This document shows positions 26,874 through 40,300 of a DNA stretch of 64,000 nucleotides, one piece after another. This DNA comes from Adineta ricciae. Taxonomy: Eukaryota > Rotifera > Eurotatoria > Adinetida > Adinetidae. The translations under genes and the position numbers were made by a program. Position 1 is the stretch's first letter, and every line of letters begins with the position of its first letter. The stretch spans positions 316,458 to 380,457 of the forward strand of contig CAJNOJ010000069.1 of the NCBI GenBank assembly GCA_905250025.1. Reading direction: 5' to 3'. The notes under the pieces were generated by a model. That model saw only the letters and a list, made by a program, of their open reading frames with translations, made no database searches and had not been told where the DNA came from.

Positions 26874-27773
26874 ATTGATCGCAATAATCTGATGTTTTTT
26901 TTTGATCATTTTCTTCGCCTCTCTCCCTCTCTCCCTCCGTCTGGAAAGTGAGATCAAGCATTGAATAGAGAACGTAGAATTTCTTCCGAGAGACACAATG
27001 CTTCGTATTTAACATGCATATACACCTTCACATTTCTTTTCTTCGTTTTCATGCAAATTGAATTTAGGTTCGAGGTCCTATATAACGTAACATTGACATA
27101 TACAGGTACAGAGATAGATTATACATACAACACATTTTCTCTCTCTTCGTATACACTTCGATTTGAATAGTACGTTTATCATTCAACTAATCCTTGTCAA
27201 CGTGTAGCTGTCGGATAAAAGCATTGTTTTGTTTTTTACATCAACAGATTTCGCTCGACACACAGATGTTCAATGAACTCGGGTTAGTCAAAAGTTACAT
27301 GCATTATATAAATATACAGAACGTTTGTCACCAATTTGACTTGATTAGAACAAACTTTCTCCGGATGCATATGTACATATAGATGTTTATTTTGTTTGCC
27401 TATGCCTTTTCTTGTCGCATATGCTGGTATATTGTCTTCCAAGCTGTAGCTTTGGGTTTGCTCCTCTCTTTCTCTCTTTCTTTTGTTCCTTTTTTTCATA
27501 TTCTTTTTCTCTAGAAAAAAAAAAGAAAAGACACTCCTAAGTAAAACCGAATATTCAATCGTCGTTTGAGTATATAGGACTTTAACTAAATTGCATCTTC
27601 GACTAATCGAGTTTTGAAATGTATAGGAGTGTCGAGCATTCGTCATATTCTTTTTTCCTTTTCCTTGCCTATTGTATTCTTGATGACTTTAAAATATCAA
27701 TCAAGTCGAACAGAGATGCGTTTGATCCATTCAGCTTTCGTTCTTTTTCTCTTTCTAGATTCTTGAAAATATT
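26874..27773. other. 5' flank/leader of the Ser/Asn-rich gene, copy 2
   Basis: Counterpart of 20524-21430, with the same CT-rich tracts and the same TTTCTAG acceptor-like site just before the ATG. Small length differences lie in the T and CT runs. Confidence 0.5.
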
Positions 27774-30700
27774 ATGTCACCAATCTCGTTCTACAACAAT
27801 CGTTCGAAGATTAATGTTCATTACCATCCACCGAAAACGGAATTCACAAACCAACATCAATGTCCAACTGCAAAATTTGAATATGATAATTTACATATAT
27901 TAGCCAAACGAGAAACTCTTCCGTTCAGTGAACAAGGACAATTCAATGATCGAGTTATATGTGCAAATAAACGTATCCCTGAAACAATTATACATTGTTC
28001 AGTAAATAATCGAGTATATGATAGAGCAATGATACAAAAATCTTCGACGACTGAAAATATTTCTGTGTCACGTCCGTTCAATACGCACATGTATCGATTA
28101 CCAACCTCGTCTTCATCGAAAGAGATTAGGCCAATGGATTATCGACCAATAATCACTCAGGGACGTCGCAAATTCGGTGCAACCCCAACTTCGTCATCGT
28201 TGATCATAATGAAAAAGAAATCGCCATCGCCGATGCATCCTACTTCATCTATTCAGGTAAAATAACATCGAAGGCAAATTCTCATGAAATTGATTTTATC
28301 TCTAGAAACCATTGACTCGTTCTATTCCAGTCGATATTATAAGTAATAATATGGCAATAGTTGTTAGTTCGATGATACCATTATCATATTCTTCTTCTTC
28401 TTCCTCTCCACCATCCTCGACCTCAGCTTCGTCGACAAACGTCGGAACCGTTTTCCTACCAATTCAAGTGACAAAAAGCCAAAACAACAATAAGAACAAC
28501 AGCAACAGCAATAATAATAATAGTAATAATAGCAACAATCGTATTAACTATAGCAATATCAATATTGGAAATGAAGGCCAACGATGTTATCAACATTATG
28601 TTCAAAATCAACCCGAACGGCAACAAATCTTTCTCTTTCCACAAGTCAAAAGTTCAAACTATTGGGTAAGTCGAACGATCAATTCCAACACTCTTTTTTT
28701 ATTGACACGTCTGTTTCCTATAAAAATATCAATTGATCATCGTAGGCGTCATATCTCAAGCAGTTCAGGGACGTACACATACGGTGCTCTTTGTTTCTCT
28801 GACTATATGTTTTATGGATGATAGCGAGAGCAAGATGATAATGGATAATGATGATAGTAGCTCGCTGTTATTGCTCCAACGCGTTTTTTGCTTCGTTCTT
28901 TCGCATAGCTATCACTGCCATATTCTTGCCGATGCGCACGCGTCTGATCATTAGAACAATCTGTACATATGTGTGGGCTGCCAACAATTCTGTCGTCGTT
29001 CTTGCCGATATTTTTCTCCTTCGTTCCTGCGTTTTTTTTGCTTATCAACACCGAGTTATTCGTCATGTGAAAAAAAAAGAAGGAAAGATAGACGAGCGAA
29101 GATTTCCTTCTAATCTCTTCGTCTTCTTCTTTTTTTTTTCTTAGAATATAATACAGATTATTAGATGATGCGCATCATCGACATTCTCACAACCGGTTCA
29201 AGGTTTTAATCGATACTTTGTTTTTTCTTCTAGGATGATGAGTTCGATGAATCAAGAAGAATCTCTTCTTCATCTTCCACCGGTGGAGAAGGTAATCAGC
29301 AATATCGATCAACTTTAATCATGGATTCGAATGTTCTACGTTTGATTCGTCGTTATGATCCAGGAAGTTCAAATACTACTGGAATCGTACCACGTACGGC
29401 GTTGGACACTACTCGAAATATCTGGCATACGGTTGCATCGAAAATCGACTACATACAACCGTCCGAATCGTCTTCATTTCTATTAAATCGATCACAGACA
29501 GGCATCTACGACGATGAGATACCACTTAGACAATCGTCACTGCCGCGTCTTCAACGACAAGAAGCTATTTACGATGTGGAGCCAGTGTCGAGTCCAGTCA
29601 ATTCATTACGACCTATACTTAAATATGGATCATCGAGATCACGTTCGGAATTTTTTGTTGATCCCCATGTGAATGAATCGTTTAAAGGAGAAAGTGGATT
29701 ACCTATCAATGAGAGTGCCGCTACATATCAACCATTAATTCCTTCAGGAGCAAAACGTGTGTGTTCAGCGTTAAGTAAATCTGAATGGGATTTACGTTTG
29801 CAACAAGAACAATCACCTCCACCATTACCAATTCGTCCGTCATCGCCGATAATAACTAATCCAGAGCAGGAAAAAGAATCTTATCGACCTGTACTTGGCC
29901 GTAGTAAAAGTTCAATGGATATTAACAATAAAAACGATGATGACAACTCAAATGAACCTTCCTTGCCAATCATCGACGATGGTTCATGTGTAGAAAAACT
30001 GAAGCAGTTATTCGTAACAAAAACATCACACGATCCACCTGGCCATCAACGAAACAACTCAACAGATTCAAACTCAAATTCAAACCAACGTCAAAATTCG
30101 ATTCATAATAATAACAATACTAATAATAATAGTAATAACAATAATAATAGATTAGATCAGTCGTCTGCATTACCGAAAACAACACCTTTAATCAACACCA
30201 GTGGATCTGATCAACGTCATATTAATAAACCAACAATCATCGTTCGTGATGTTACACCACAATTTCCCTCATTTAAAAAGCCGTCTACGTTTCAACAACA
30301 AACCTTCAGCAGGTATGTCCGTAGTTTAATGATCGGAAAATATTATCAATAGATAACAAATAATAAGATCAAAGAACGAAACAAAGTGCATATATATATA
30401 TACGTATGTATCATTGATTGACAGTCAGATTGGGTGCTATGACAACCTTGGATTATATAAATGAGTGACATCAACAGATGCATAATTCATTATCACTCTA
30501 TCGTTTCAGCAAGTTTCTTTTCTTTCTATATCTTGCTCTTTTCAATCAGAAGAAAATTTGTAGTTTTCAACACTGGAAAGGAAAATCTTATTCAATCTTT
30601 GATATCACCGGTTGTGTAAAAGGAAGAGCAGATTGTGAAACAGTAGAAGATAATGAAGGCGAATAGTAGATGGTAAAGACAGAAATCATTGCTGATTTCT

Positions 30701-32310
30701 AATGGCACTCCCCCGTTAGGCAAAAATAAATAGAAATAATCTAGAAAGAGTTTTGTTTCTTTAGTAATAAACTAATTATTCGACGCAGATTCTTTTCATA
30801 GACTTGATTCTTAAAGGACATGTCAATCAGTACAATTTTCGTAACAATGAAGTGGTAAAATGTTTCAATTTGAAACAGTTCGATACACCAGATTTCATTC
30901 GAGTCGCTGAAGCTATGTTAGAACATAACACTGATCGACGCAATTAGTTTGAGGATTATATAATACTTTCACTTTCCATCAACAGATTAAATATGATTGA
31001 TCAGCATTTGTTTATTTACATATCCACAGAAATATATCTCTATCCATTTCTCTCGATTCATATTGTAGTCTGGAATCAGTTAATCGTCCGAATAACGGTA
31101 ATACAATGTCTCCATCTGAACTCGCCTACGACATGTACCGTATGTGTCGTTTAAATGAACACGATCTCATCAACACGCGTACGAAAAATATCGCCAAAGT
31201 TGAGCCGTATTCCATCAACACGAATACAGTTCGTCCGTACTATCAATCATCATCAGCAATATTACAACCTATTTCAATGACAAATAAATTGCCAGCAATA
31301 ACAACAACAACAACAACAGTAGCAGCAGCAGCAGCAGCTATACCATCAAAAGAACGTATTAATCTTAATAGTATGGAAAACACGCCTACGAATTCATCAA
31401 TGAATTCCAATATCCGCCAACCTCATGTCCACTATTCAGATTTTCTTGTACCTAATCCATCCTATCCAAAGCCATCACCGCCGCCTCTGTCGAATTTATC
31501 TTCGTATACAACACCACCGGTTCTACTATCCGAATCACTTTCACATGGATCATTACATCAACTACCAACTATTACTTCGCCATCATTCAATGGACGCACT
31601 GCCGGCTTGACTTCATCAAGACATAATTCTCCGTCGATGCAGGCAGATTTTCAATCAAGCATAGTAAGATCTATTAACAGTTTATTCTACCATATTTTCT
31701 ATCTTGTCTCTAGCATTCACCGAGTAATAACTATAATTTTAACCCTCCGACATCGTATCACTATCGTCCACCATCCTTAACGACAACTATCATTAACAAT
31801 AGTCGACAAGGATCGGATCTACCTAAACGTTCAAATTTTGTTGATCAAGCACCGCCTCCGGCTCCACCGTTGCCTGTTGTAGAAGATTTGAATAACGACG
31901 GTCAAGCACATCAATCGCGTCGTCGTTTCCAAAGACGTAAACAAATGAAACGTTCGAAAAGTGTTGATTTATATCAAGAACCTTCATTATTTGCTTCTCC
32001 AACAAATACGTATGATTCGTCTCGTTCTTTTCGACATCCACGTTCGATAAGTCGAGAGAATCTCGCACGACAAGAAGATTTAACATTATCATCATCTTCT
32101 TCCACTTCATCCTTAACCGACGATATTGAGCGTACCAACCGAGCGGCTTTACTTCGTTATAAATCACTCGAGTCAATGACATTTCATAATCAAAGTCGCA
32201 TCTCGAATCGAAAATCAACCGATGGTTATCGACGTCCCTTCACGAAATCCAAACAATACGATTTTGACAGTGACGATTCTGTCTGTGGTATACCGAAACC
32301 GCGCAAGTAA
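27774..32310 (+). CDS. Ser/Asn/Pro-rich, mostly disordered protein, copy 2
   Basis: Same five-exon structure as copy 1 (about 27774-28257, 28306-28665, 29234-30313, about 31070-31663, about 31714-32310). The protein differs by scattered substitutions and by repeat lengths: a shorter Asn tract in exon 2, and a longer Thr/Ala run (ACA and GCA codons at 31300-31335). All basophilic Ser motifs and Pro-rich segments are kept. The fourth intron ends before CATTCACCG in place of AACACATCG without changing frame. Both copies are open throughout, so neither is a pseudogene. Probably the second allele of one gene. Confidence 0.7.
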
Positions 32311-34313
32311 GATAATGCTTTGCTTTGATACTCTTGCCTGTGATATCTAGTTGACAGCGGCTATACCATCATCAAATTAGGCCTTTTGATACATATGTAT
32401 ATCTATGTCTTTATTTACTCGAAAAGTTCTTTTAATCATCCTGCTGTTGCTTTTGTAATGCGTATAAAATTCTAGTTCAATTGAACGTTATTGCTAATGC
32501 ATGATAGGTATATTCTATGATAGTCTTCGTCCGTGTCCCTCTACCTTCCATCGCTATGTTGCCCAATAGCACGATACTATTCGTATATTCGTTCTGGTGT
32601 GATTAATGAAACTCGCCCGTGATCTATGCCTATATTTTTAGCTGTCAACCAGATAAGTACCCGAAAAAACGGCTCTCTGCCATCGATCAGTCTAACGAAA
32701 TGAATTCGTTTTCTCTCCGTTATAGGCCAATTGGACGCTGAAAGAAAATCCATCACGCATCATCATCTATACATGTCTCTTCTTTGATTAGGCTGATGAA
32801 ATATATAATTTCTCATTCACCTTTCGTATTGATCGATATTTACTTGTTTATTTTTTCTAATCTCACCGAAAACAAAGCGCTGTGCATCGATGTCATTTTT
32901 ATTTCTTGTATTGCGTCTTTCACCAACTAAATTCGGTTCTTTTTGTCTCGGTCTAATTTGATGATGGAACAGTCAAGAATAAAAAAGAACAAGTAGTTTC
33001 TCTATTTCGTTATACTAACATTCGTTAATCTGTATCAATCAATGTCAACTCGATATTTAACTTGTCAAAGATACAGAAAAGAATGTGATCAAGCGGGAGA
33101 TTCTTCTCGTGGTGGCATGTGTATTTCTTTCTTCCTATTCAGAGATATATGTACACATCTGCTCATCACGGAACAATACAAAACCTTGTATGAATATGTT
33201 TCTATTGCTCTTGCTAATTGCTTTTTTTTTACAACGATCTATCTCGGATGACGTCTGTAGAAATGAAACAAGCAGGAAGAACCTTGTGGATAACTTTTCT
33301 GTATACGAAAGAATCTTTGTTTAGATAAGAGAAGATAATCAGTTCTTTGTTATTCAACAAAACCATGATGGGACATTTGAACCGTTGGTCTTCGCCATGC
33401 TATTGAAAATCTTTCGAAAAAAGCGAAGGAATGGCATGAAGCTTGTGCGAAAGCGGTCGGAGATGACTTTTGTATATTTAAGCTAACTGCGTGTGTATAA
33501 ACTCAGCTTGACGTCGTCGTCGAGAAGTGATAATTAATGTTCGATTACTTTTCAGTTTCTTTTTGTCCAGTTCTCATCTCATCAGCTTTACTCCCTAATG
33601 TTCACGCAAGTCTGAAGTTCAATGAGGAAACAGAAGAAAAGCTTAATGAGGTACTCCGAGCAATTGTATAACTGTAGTAGAAAGAATAATACGAAATCAT
33701 CAACAATAGGAGAAAAAAGAAAGAATATGAGAAAAGGGAAGAGAGAGAGAGAAGGAGAGAAAGGATGTTTTATGTATATAAATATATGTATATATATATC
33801 TGAATGACGTTTCTGTTCGGTTCCTCCACCTACTATCGTCTTTCGACGTCATGAAGATATAGAAGCATTGCGTTTATCAAAAAAAGAACTCGACATATAT
33901 ATAAGTTGCTATTTCTTGTTTCTTCTCCTTCTTTATCTTTTCTAGCATGTATATATATCTATTCTATACAATGAGGTTTATATAATCAAGGAAAAAAGGA
34001 TTGCTACATTGAGAGAATGTTCAGACATTTTCTCTGATAATAATGTTACTTTCTTTGCTCTAGAATCTTTCAGTTCGTCTTTACTTTGTTACACAGATAC
34101 ATCTCAGTATCTAAATTAAGTTGCGATAATTGTTTTTTCTTTGTTGACTGCCTGCATTCAGTTGACTGATAGGCCAACAAAACATATGTTGATGCGTATA
34201 GTTGTATGTGTATTACTCCAATCTTTCGTCTGATTTATTCAACTAGTAGAACGAAGAAAAAGTTCAAAGAGTAATATTCGACAAGTCTTTTCACTCTTCA
34301 CAATTGAACCATC
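32311..34313. other. 3' flank of copy 2 and spacer before supervillin
   Basis: The first 900 bases repeat copy 1's flank. From 33216 the sequence is unique, about 1.1 kb, with AT microsatellite-like runs (TATATA near 33775-33800, 33895-33905 and 33950). ORFs here have no domain. The stretch just before 34314 presumably holds the supervillin promoter. Confidence 0.5.
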
Positions 34314-37300
34314 ATGGGAGCATGGTACGTATACAAATGCCCATTGATTATTTTGGTATTCCCGCGCAGTTGTCGTTTTAGCCTTTACTCGATTATTGAA
34401 TAAATTCTCTCATTTTTCTCTTTCTAGGCTTTGCACAAGCTCAAAAAATGCCGCAAAATCCGAAGGCACATTACTTCGTATGTATTTTGTTTGTATTTAT
34501 CTAACTATTTGTCGTCGAAGAGGATTAGTTGATAGATGCAGACGGGTGTGTAATGTATAGTGGAGATTTCCTTCAACAATATCATACTATAAAGGAGAAA
34601 AAGAAGTTATTCAGTTCTTCGCGTTATCTCTGCGAGAGATCTATCCACTTATATTTGTTTTAGACGAAGAGTATTCAATTAATATTTATTTTTCCAGTGA
34701 GATCAGCAAACTTGATACATTTTTGTTAGAATCATATGTCTGTTATTCGGAGACAAATAACTCACAAAAAGAGGCAATAAAGAATCCTCATAAAGACTGT
34801 CGTTATGACTCGGATCTGAGACGAAGGAAACAACCTGAAGATTGTCTCGAATATGTATTCTCATATGTTTTGAGTAATCGTTTTCTAATGAAGGAGAAAC
34901 TGAATCATATTATATTCGGTCAGAAAATCTGTTGTTTGATGTTTTTGTCAATGCATAGTCTTCCTTTGTCGGATACAAATGCAGAGCAATCATTCTTTTT
35001 TTACACTGATTGATTTGTGTTTTGTTACCCTTCTACTTTATAGAATAGGAAAACATTGTCTTCGTTCCTTATTTAGATCCGTCGACACCAGACAAAGATT
35101 CTCGACATGGTGCACAACATCATATCGGTAGTAGTGGTACGCATACTGGTATCACAAATTCCGTTCGAAAGAATGAAACACGAACCGAAAGGAAACATCC
35201 CACGGTTGAATCGACTCCTTCTACACGATCCAATGCAATATCAACACCGATTATCACAAGAGAAAAAGAAGGAGATGACATTATGCAACAATCGAAAGCA
35301 GGTATAAGTTTAACAGAATCGCAATTCTATGCGCGAACATCGAATACACCACAAACAAAACGATCGGACTTAAATGAAAGAAAAATGGATGAGATATCGC
35401 ACGATAATGTCGCCGATCTACAATTAAGCAGAAATCAAATGATCCGTGATAATGGTAAGAAGGTTATTGATAAAATCTTTCAAATAAGAAACTATTCATC
35501 AAATTAGTGTTACCAATACATTGGGTCAGAGATGAAAAAACAGTACAAAAGCAAGAATCCGTTCTCAATGAACCTGTTGACAGTGAGTTATTTCTTCTTA
35601 TTACTGAATTTCAAACTTTGCTTTTCTCAATCTGCTTAGCGAATTCTCCTTCGATGATTCGACCAGTACGACCATTATCGAGCACAAGTGTTATCAATCC
35701 TTTTGAGCGTCTTCGTCCAATGGATATGCAAAATAAGCCGCATGAATCCATAGATGTATCTTTACAAATCTTCGATCAACTATCGAATTCATCGAGTCAA
35801 CCTATACCACAACAGAAAATTTCATTGGAATCGGTTCCTGCAAACAAATTAACACGAATGTCGGCGGAACCAATCGACGATAATAACGATTCATCCACAT
35901 CCACAGCGACGAATCGTTCAATTCATCTACCTGTTGAAAAACAACGTGGCATGTCCGAAATCATACGGAAACGTAATAGTCGTTCGAAAGTCGAAGATTA
36001 CAAACGATCGATTCAAAAAGCTAGCACATACGATGAAGATCAGCATACGATTTCATCGAAAACTGAGCATGAATTATCATCCGTGATGGAAAATGCTTCA
36101 CCAACGGACCGAAAACCTAAACAAATCAATAAAGCATTTTCTGTCGATGTACCTATCAGTTTCGAACATAGTAATGATAATCGCGCACAGATGTCAATCG
36201 AAAGATTGAATGTCTTATTATCAAATGAAGAATTACGAGATGTAACGAATGAGTAAGTGAAAATCATGAACGAACGTACTTCTATTGGTATGAATTTAGA
36301 TTGGATGAAAAAGCAAGTGTTGCCGATAAGAAAAGTTTATTTGAAACATTCTCAAAGGATCCAAAACTTGGAGGAACTTTACCTCGATCAAAATCGTTCA
36401 AAACTGAGGAGTACGATAAGTTTTGTTTTACTTGATATGCAATCCTTCTTGTTTTTTAGGCCTGCACCACCGGCAAGAAGACTCAGTATAGAGAATCAAC
36501 GTTTTGAAAAAGAAGATCAACCTAAACCCGACAGTCCAACCGAAAAGAAGCAACCCGAAGATGAAACATTCGACGATGATATTTCAAAACTATCATTCAA
36601 AGAAAAAATGACTTTGTTCAAAAAGAAAAATATCATCGGAACACCGACGCTAGCAGTAGCCAAACCGAATCGAAGTCGACTTACACAAGTATTTTCAATC
36701 GAAAACATTGATAATTATTTCTATATATTCTTCTCATTCTAGCCAATTACAGCCGAAGAAGTTCAAGCTGCTGTGAACTTCACTCCACCATCGAGTACAA
36801 AAGATTTAACTGAAATTCCTCCTGGTATGTATAAGCATGTCCCATGTTCCTATTGTTTGATTCATTATGCCTCTGTAGAAATATATGAATACCTTGAGCA
36901 TGATCATTTATTTTTATCATCGTCCAACGCACGAGAAACCGATCTGCATGAAGTGTATAAATACACATTTGGTATATTTTTGTCTACTTGAACATGTCTA
37001 TATCGGAGGAACGTTTGATTCTTTAGATGAAACAAGCAAAACCAATCCACCCGACCAAGACATAATCCTACCGGTGAGCAAAAGGTAAGCGTTATCATTT
37101 CATAGACAAGTCAGATCGTTTATGTAAAACTCAATTACAGATTGGAGCAATTCAAAATACTTGGTGAACCCGAATTGATAAAGCCACACAAACTTATGGA
37201 AGAACATAAAAGCACACGTAAAACACCAACAATGAAATACAGTGCGAAGAAAACCAATACTGAACAGCAACAACGTGCGAAAACTGTTGATATTGTTCGT

Positions 37301-40300
37301 CTCAAAACTGGTGAGTGTTGTTTAATGAACCATTACTTGTCTTACATCATCATTCATGTTCGTACTTCTCGTAATTGAGTCAGATTAAATCATTGCTCAA
37401 TTGATAACATTGGCTTAGTGATGATTAGTTACTTGTTTCATCAATGCCGCTAGCTATTTCTTGCATAGAGAACTGTTCTCTTACATAATGATGATTCTAA
37501 ACGAGAAAAGGAGACACTTTCTTTCCTCTCGAATCCATATATGACTATCGCAATCGACAGGAACGAATACAGATGACATAAATTATCTTCATATTTATTG
37601 ACAATGTCGGAGACAAGGATGGATTAGTCTTTCTGTCTGTTCAAATATGTGAGAAAATAAATCGCGTAGTGTCATTATTATTTTGATGAGAAGACTAGTT
37701 TGGGTATTATGGGACAATGTCTGGAGAGAAATCCACAAAAGGATGCGAGAAGTACTCAATGATCCAAAGAAAATCAGACGATTAACTGAAACTTTTGCTT
37801 TTATCATAGACTCAACTATTAAACCCAAGGATGCTAATCAAATATCGATATCCACGAAGACCAGAAATGGCACAAGTAAGGATGTAATTTCATCAAGATC
37901 TGAATCGGAAAAGAATGTTTATTTAGCATCCGCAAAGCCGAATCAGAATGTCGTTTCGGTATTAAAATCGGACACAGTATCGGTATTAAAGCCTGATGAT
38001 CATCTGGACGATTTCTTTGGAGATGGAAATAAGTTGTTCGATAATGAATCATCAATTCACCTTGATGTCGATGATCTCGATCGTATTGCCGAGAATACTG
38101 TTCGGTAGGTAAAACAAACGAATCGAACGATTTTCTATCGACATTTTCATCAGATTGCAATCTCAACCGGCACGTGTTCGGCCACCACGCCGTCAGCAAC
38201 AAGGAGCAAAGAATCCTCTGCGTCAAATTCAAGCAACTGTACCAACAGAGAACGAATACACTGAAGTTCGCACCGATCTTTCAGAACAAGAAGTTCGTCG
38301 AATCAAACGAGCACAAAGTATGAGCAAATGTCTAACATAGTTAGCATAGAAGTTTTACGATAGTATGACAGAAATAGTTGGATAGTTATGCGTTATTGGA
38401 GATGTTTTGTTAACTTCTACGTCGTCCTCGAAGTCTCCCTCGGAAAGAATGAGATTAGATTTCATCCACGGATTGGATACTTATCGAGTTCATTTCTGCT
38501 TTCTTCAAAGTTGGTGAAAATGCTGGTCTAGCTCAAGAAGCGTTGGCTGCACTAGCAGCAACAGAAAATTTCGCTGAAATAAGCTTACGCAAAGTCGATC
38601 TCTCTCCCGTTGTCAAATTCGGTTATGAACCCTACAAGGAAACGATGCTTATCCTAATAAAAGGCCGTCGTCAATGTTCGTTGCGGTTAATTAATCCCAT
38701 TTATGACTCAATCAATGAAGGCGATTGCTATCTATTAATAACACCATTGAAAGTCTTTGCATGGATCGGTCGTTACGCGAATACATTAGAAAAGGCAAGA
38801 ACAACAGATCTAATTGATTATCTAAGACAACATCGTGATTTCGGTTTACGTAACGAAGTGAAGTATTTCATCTTAGACCAGGCTAAAGATGATACAGAAG
38901 ATGACAGTCATGCAGAATTTCGTGATATGTTGCATGGTGAAATCGATGATTACAAGTCGATGGACGAAGTCACAGATGATGATGTTTATGAGGCGAATAT
39001 CACGGAATTGACTCGCGTGTACCGAGTCGAAAATGATTTGTTAATGCCATTGGAGAATTTTTGTTTCCGCTCATTATCGATTCAAATTCTTGATCCTAAT
39101 GAAGTGTTTGTGTTTGATTTTGGCGCTGAGCTCTACGTTTGGAACGGCAAGTTTGCTGATAAAACGAAGAGAAACATGGGTTTACAATTAGGTCAACAAC
39201 TTTGGAATGACACATACGATTACAGTGAATGTGCGCTCAATCCATTCGATCCACTCGATGGTAAATTGCCTTGAAAAACGAGCTGAGAATTCGAATGACT
39301 TTTGTTTTCATCTAGAACAAGCTGATCAAACTATGTCCAGCGGTGCAGCTCGGCCGGAGTGGTGCATATTTGGAAAACAGAATCAAAATGTTGAAACATT
39401 ATTATTCAAAGGTAAATTCTACGATTGGCCAGGTGATCTTCAAGAATTGAAACCGGCCAGTGATACGACAAACAATGTCACTAAAACACCGTCCTCACAA
39501 CGCGTAAGTTTTTCGTATCGATTGAAGAGTTTGCCACATGGGTTCTCTTCTTGTCTAGCCTCCGTCGATTCTCGATACTCTTAAACCAGCTGATGTGCAA
39601 AAGATGCTTTCTAAGCCGGATACTCCGGTCAATCTAGTCCTCGAACAAGTTAGTTTAGGTCGAGGCAAACATTGGTTTGATCCTGTTGAAATGCGCGGAC
39701 ATGAAGTTCAAACGAATTCGTTAGATATTTGGTACATAAATGAGAATGAACGGTATGAATTACCGAAGTCAAGCTACGGTCAATTCTACTCTGATGAAGT
39801 CTATATCATTCGTTGGAGATACAAATTAGTCACAATAGTAAATGGCAAATCACCCGGACAGAAGCCGGACACAGGTCGAAATCGCGTTGCGTATTGGATT
39901 TGGCAAGGTGCAAACACAAATCCGAATGAGAAAGGTATTTCGGCATTAATGTCCGTGTTCTTCGACGAAGAAAAAGGTCCACATGTAAGTGAAATGTGCC
40001 GTTGGATGATCTTAGTAAACATTGTTTTTTTTCTCTGCATTAGATCCATGTTACGCAAGAACATGAAGATGCTACATTTTTACAATTATTCGATGGTACA
40101 TTAACTATTCATATGGGTAAACGGAATCAATTGCCAGAGAAGAAATCCAATTGGCATCTATACGTTTTTCTTGGTGAACTTGCGGAAGAAACACATTGGT
40201 GGGAACTGTATATAAGCACAGCTAATCTACGTAGTCGAACATCGTTGTTATTGACAAATAATCATGAAAATCTAATGTTACTCTGGCATGGTTGTGGAAC

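Larger units (their letters stand above)
26874..33215 (+). repeat. Copy 2 of the 6.35-kb direct repeat
   Basis: Collinear with 20524-26872; 6,342 against 6,349 bases. Coding exons are intact in both. Copy 2 runs past the repeat end into unique sequence (AATTGCTTTTTTTTACAACG), while copy 1 runs in from unique sequence on its left. That is the pattern expected if two overlapping contigs from different haplotypes were placed in series. Confidence 0.93.

Noticed and set aside
33085-33324. Signal-peptide-like ORF in the 3' flank of copy 2
   Set aside because: The hydrophobic start is shared with copy 1 but the rest falls outside the repeat; no domain and no codon signal.
33770-33960. Possible CRISPR-like or satellite array
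   Set aside because: Only short TATA microsatellite runs; no regular repeat-spacer unit.
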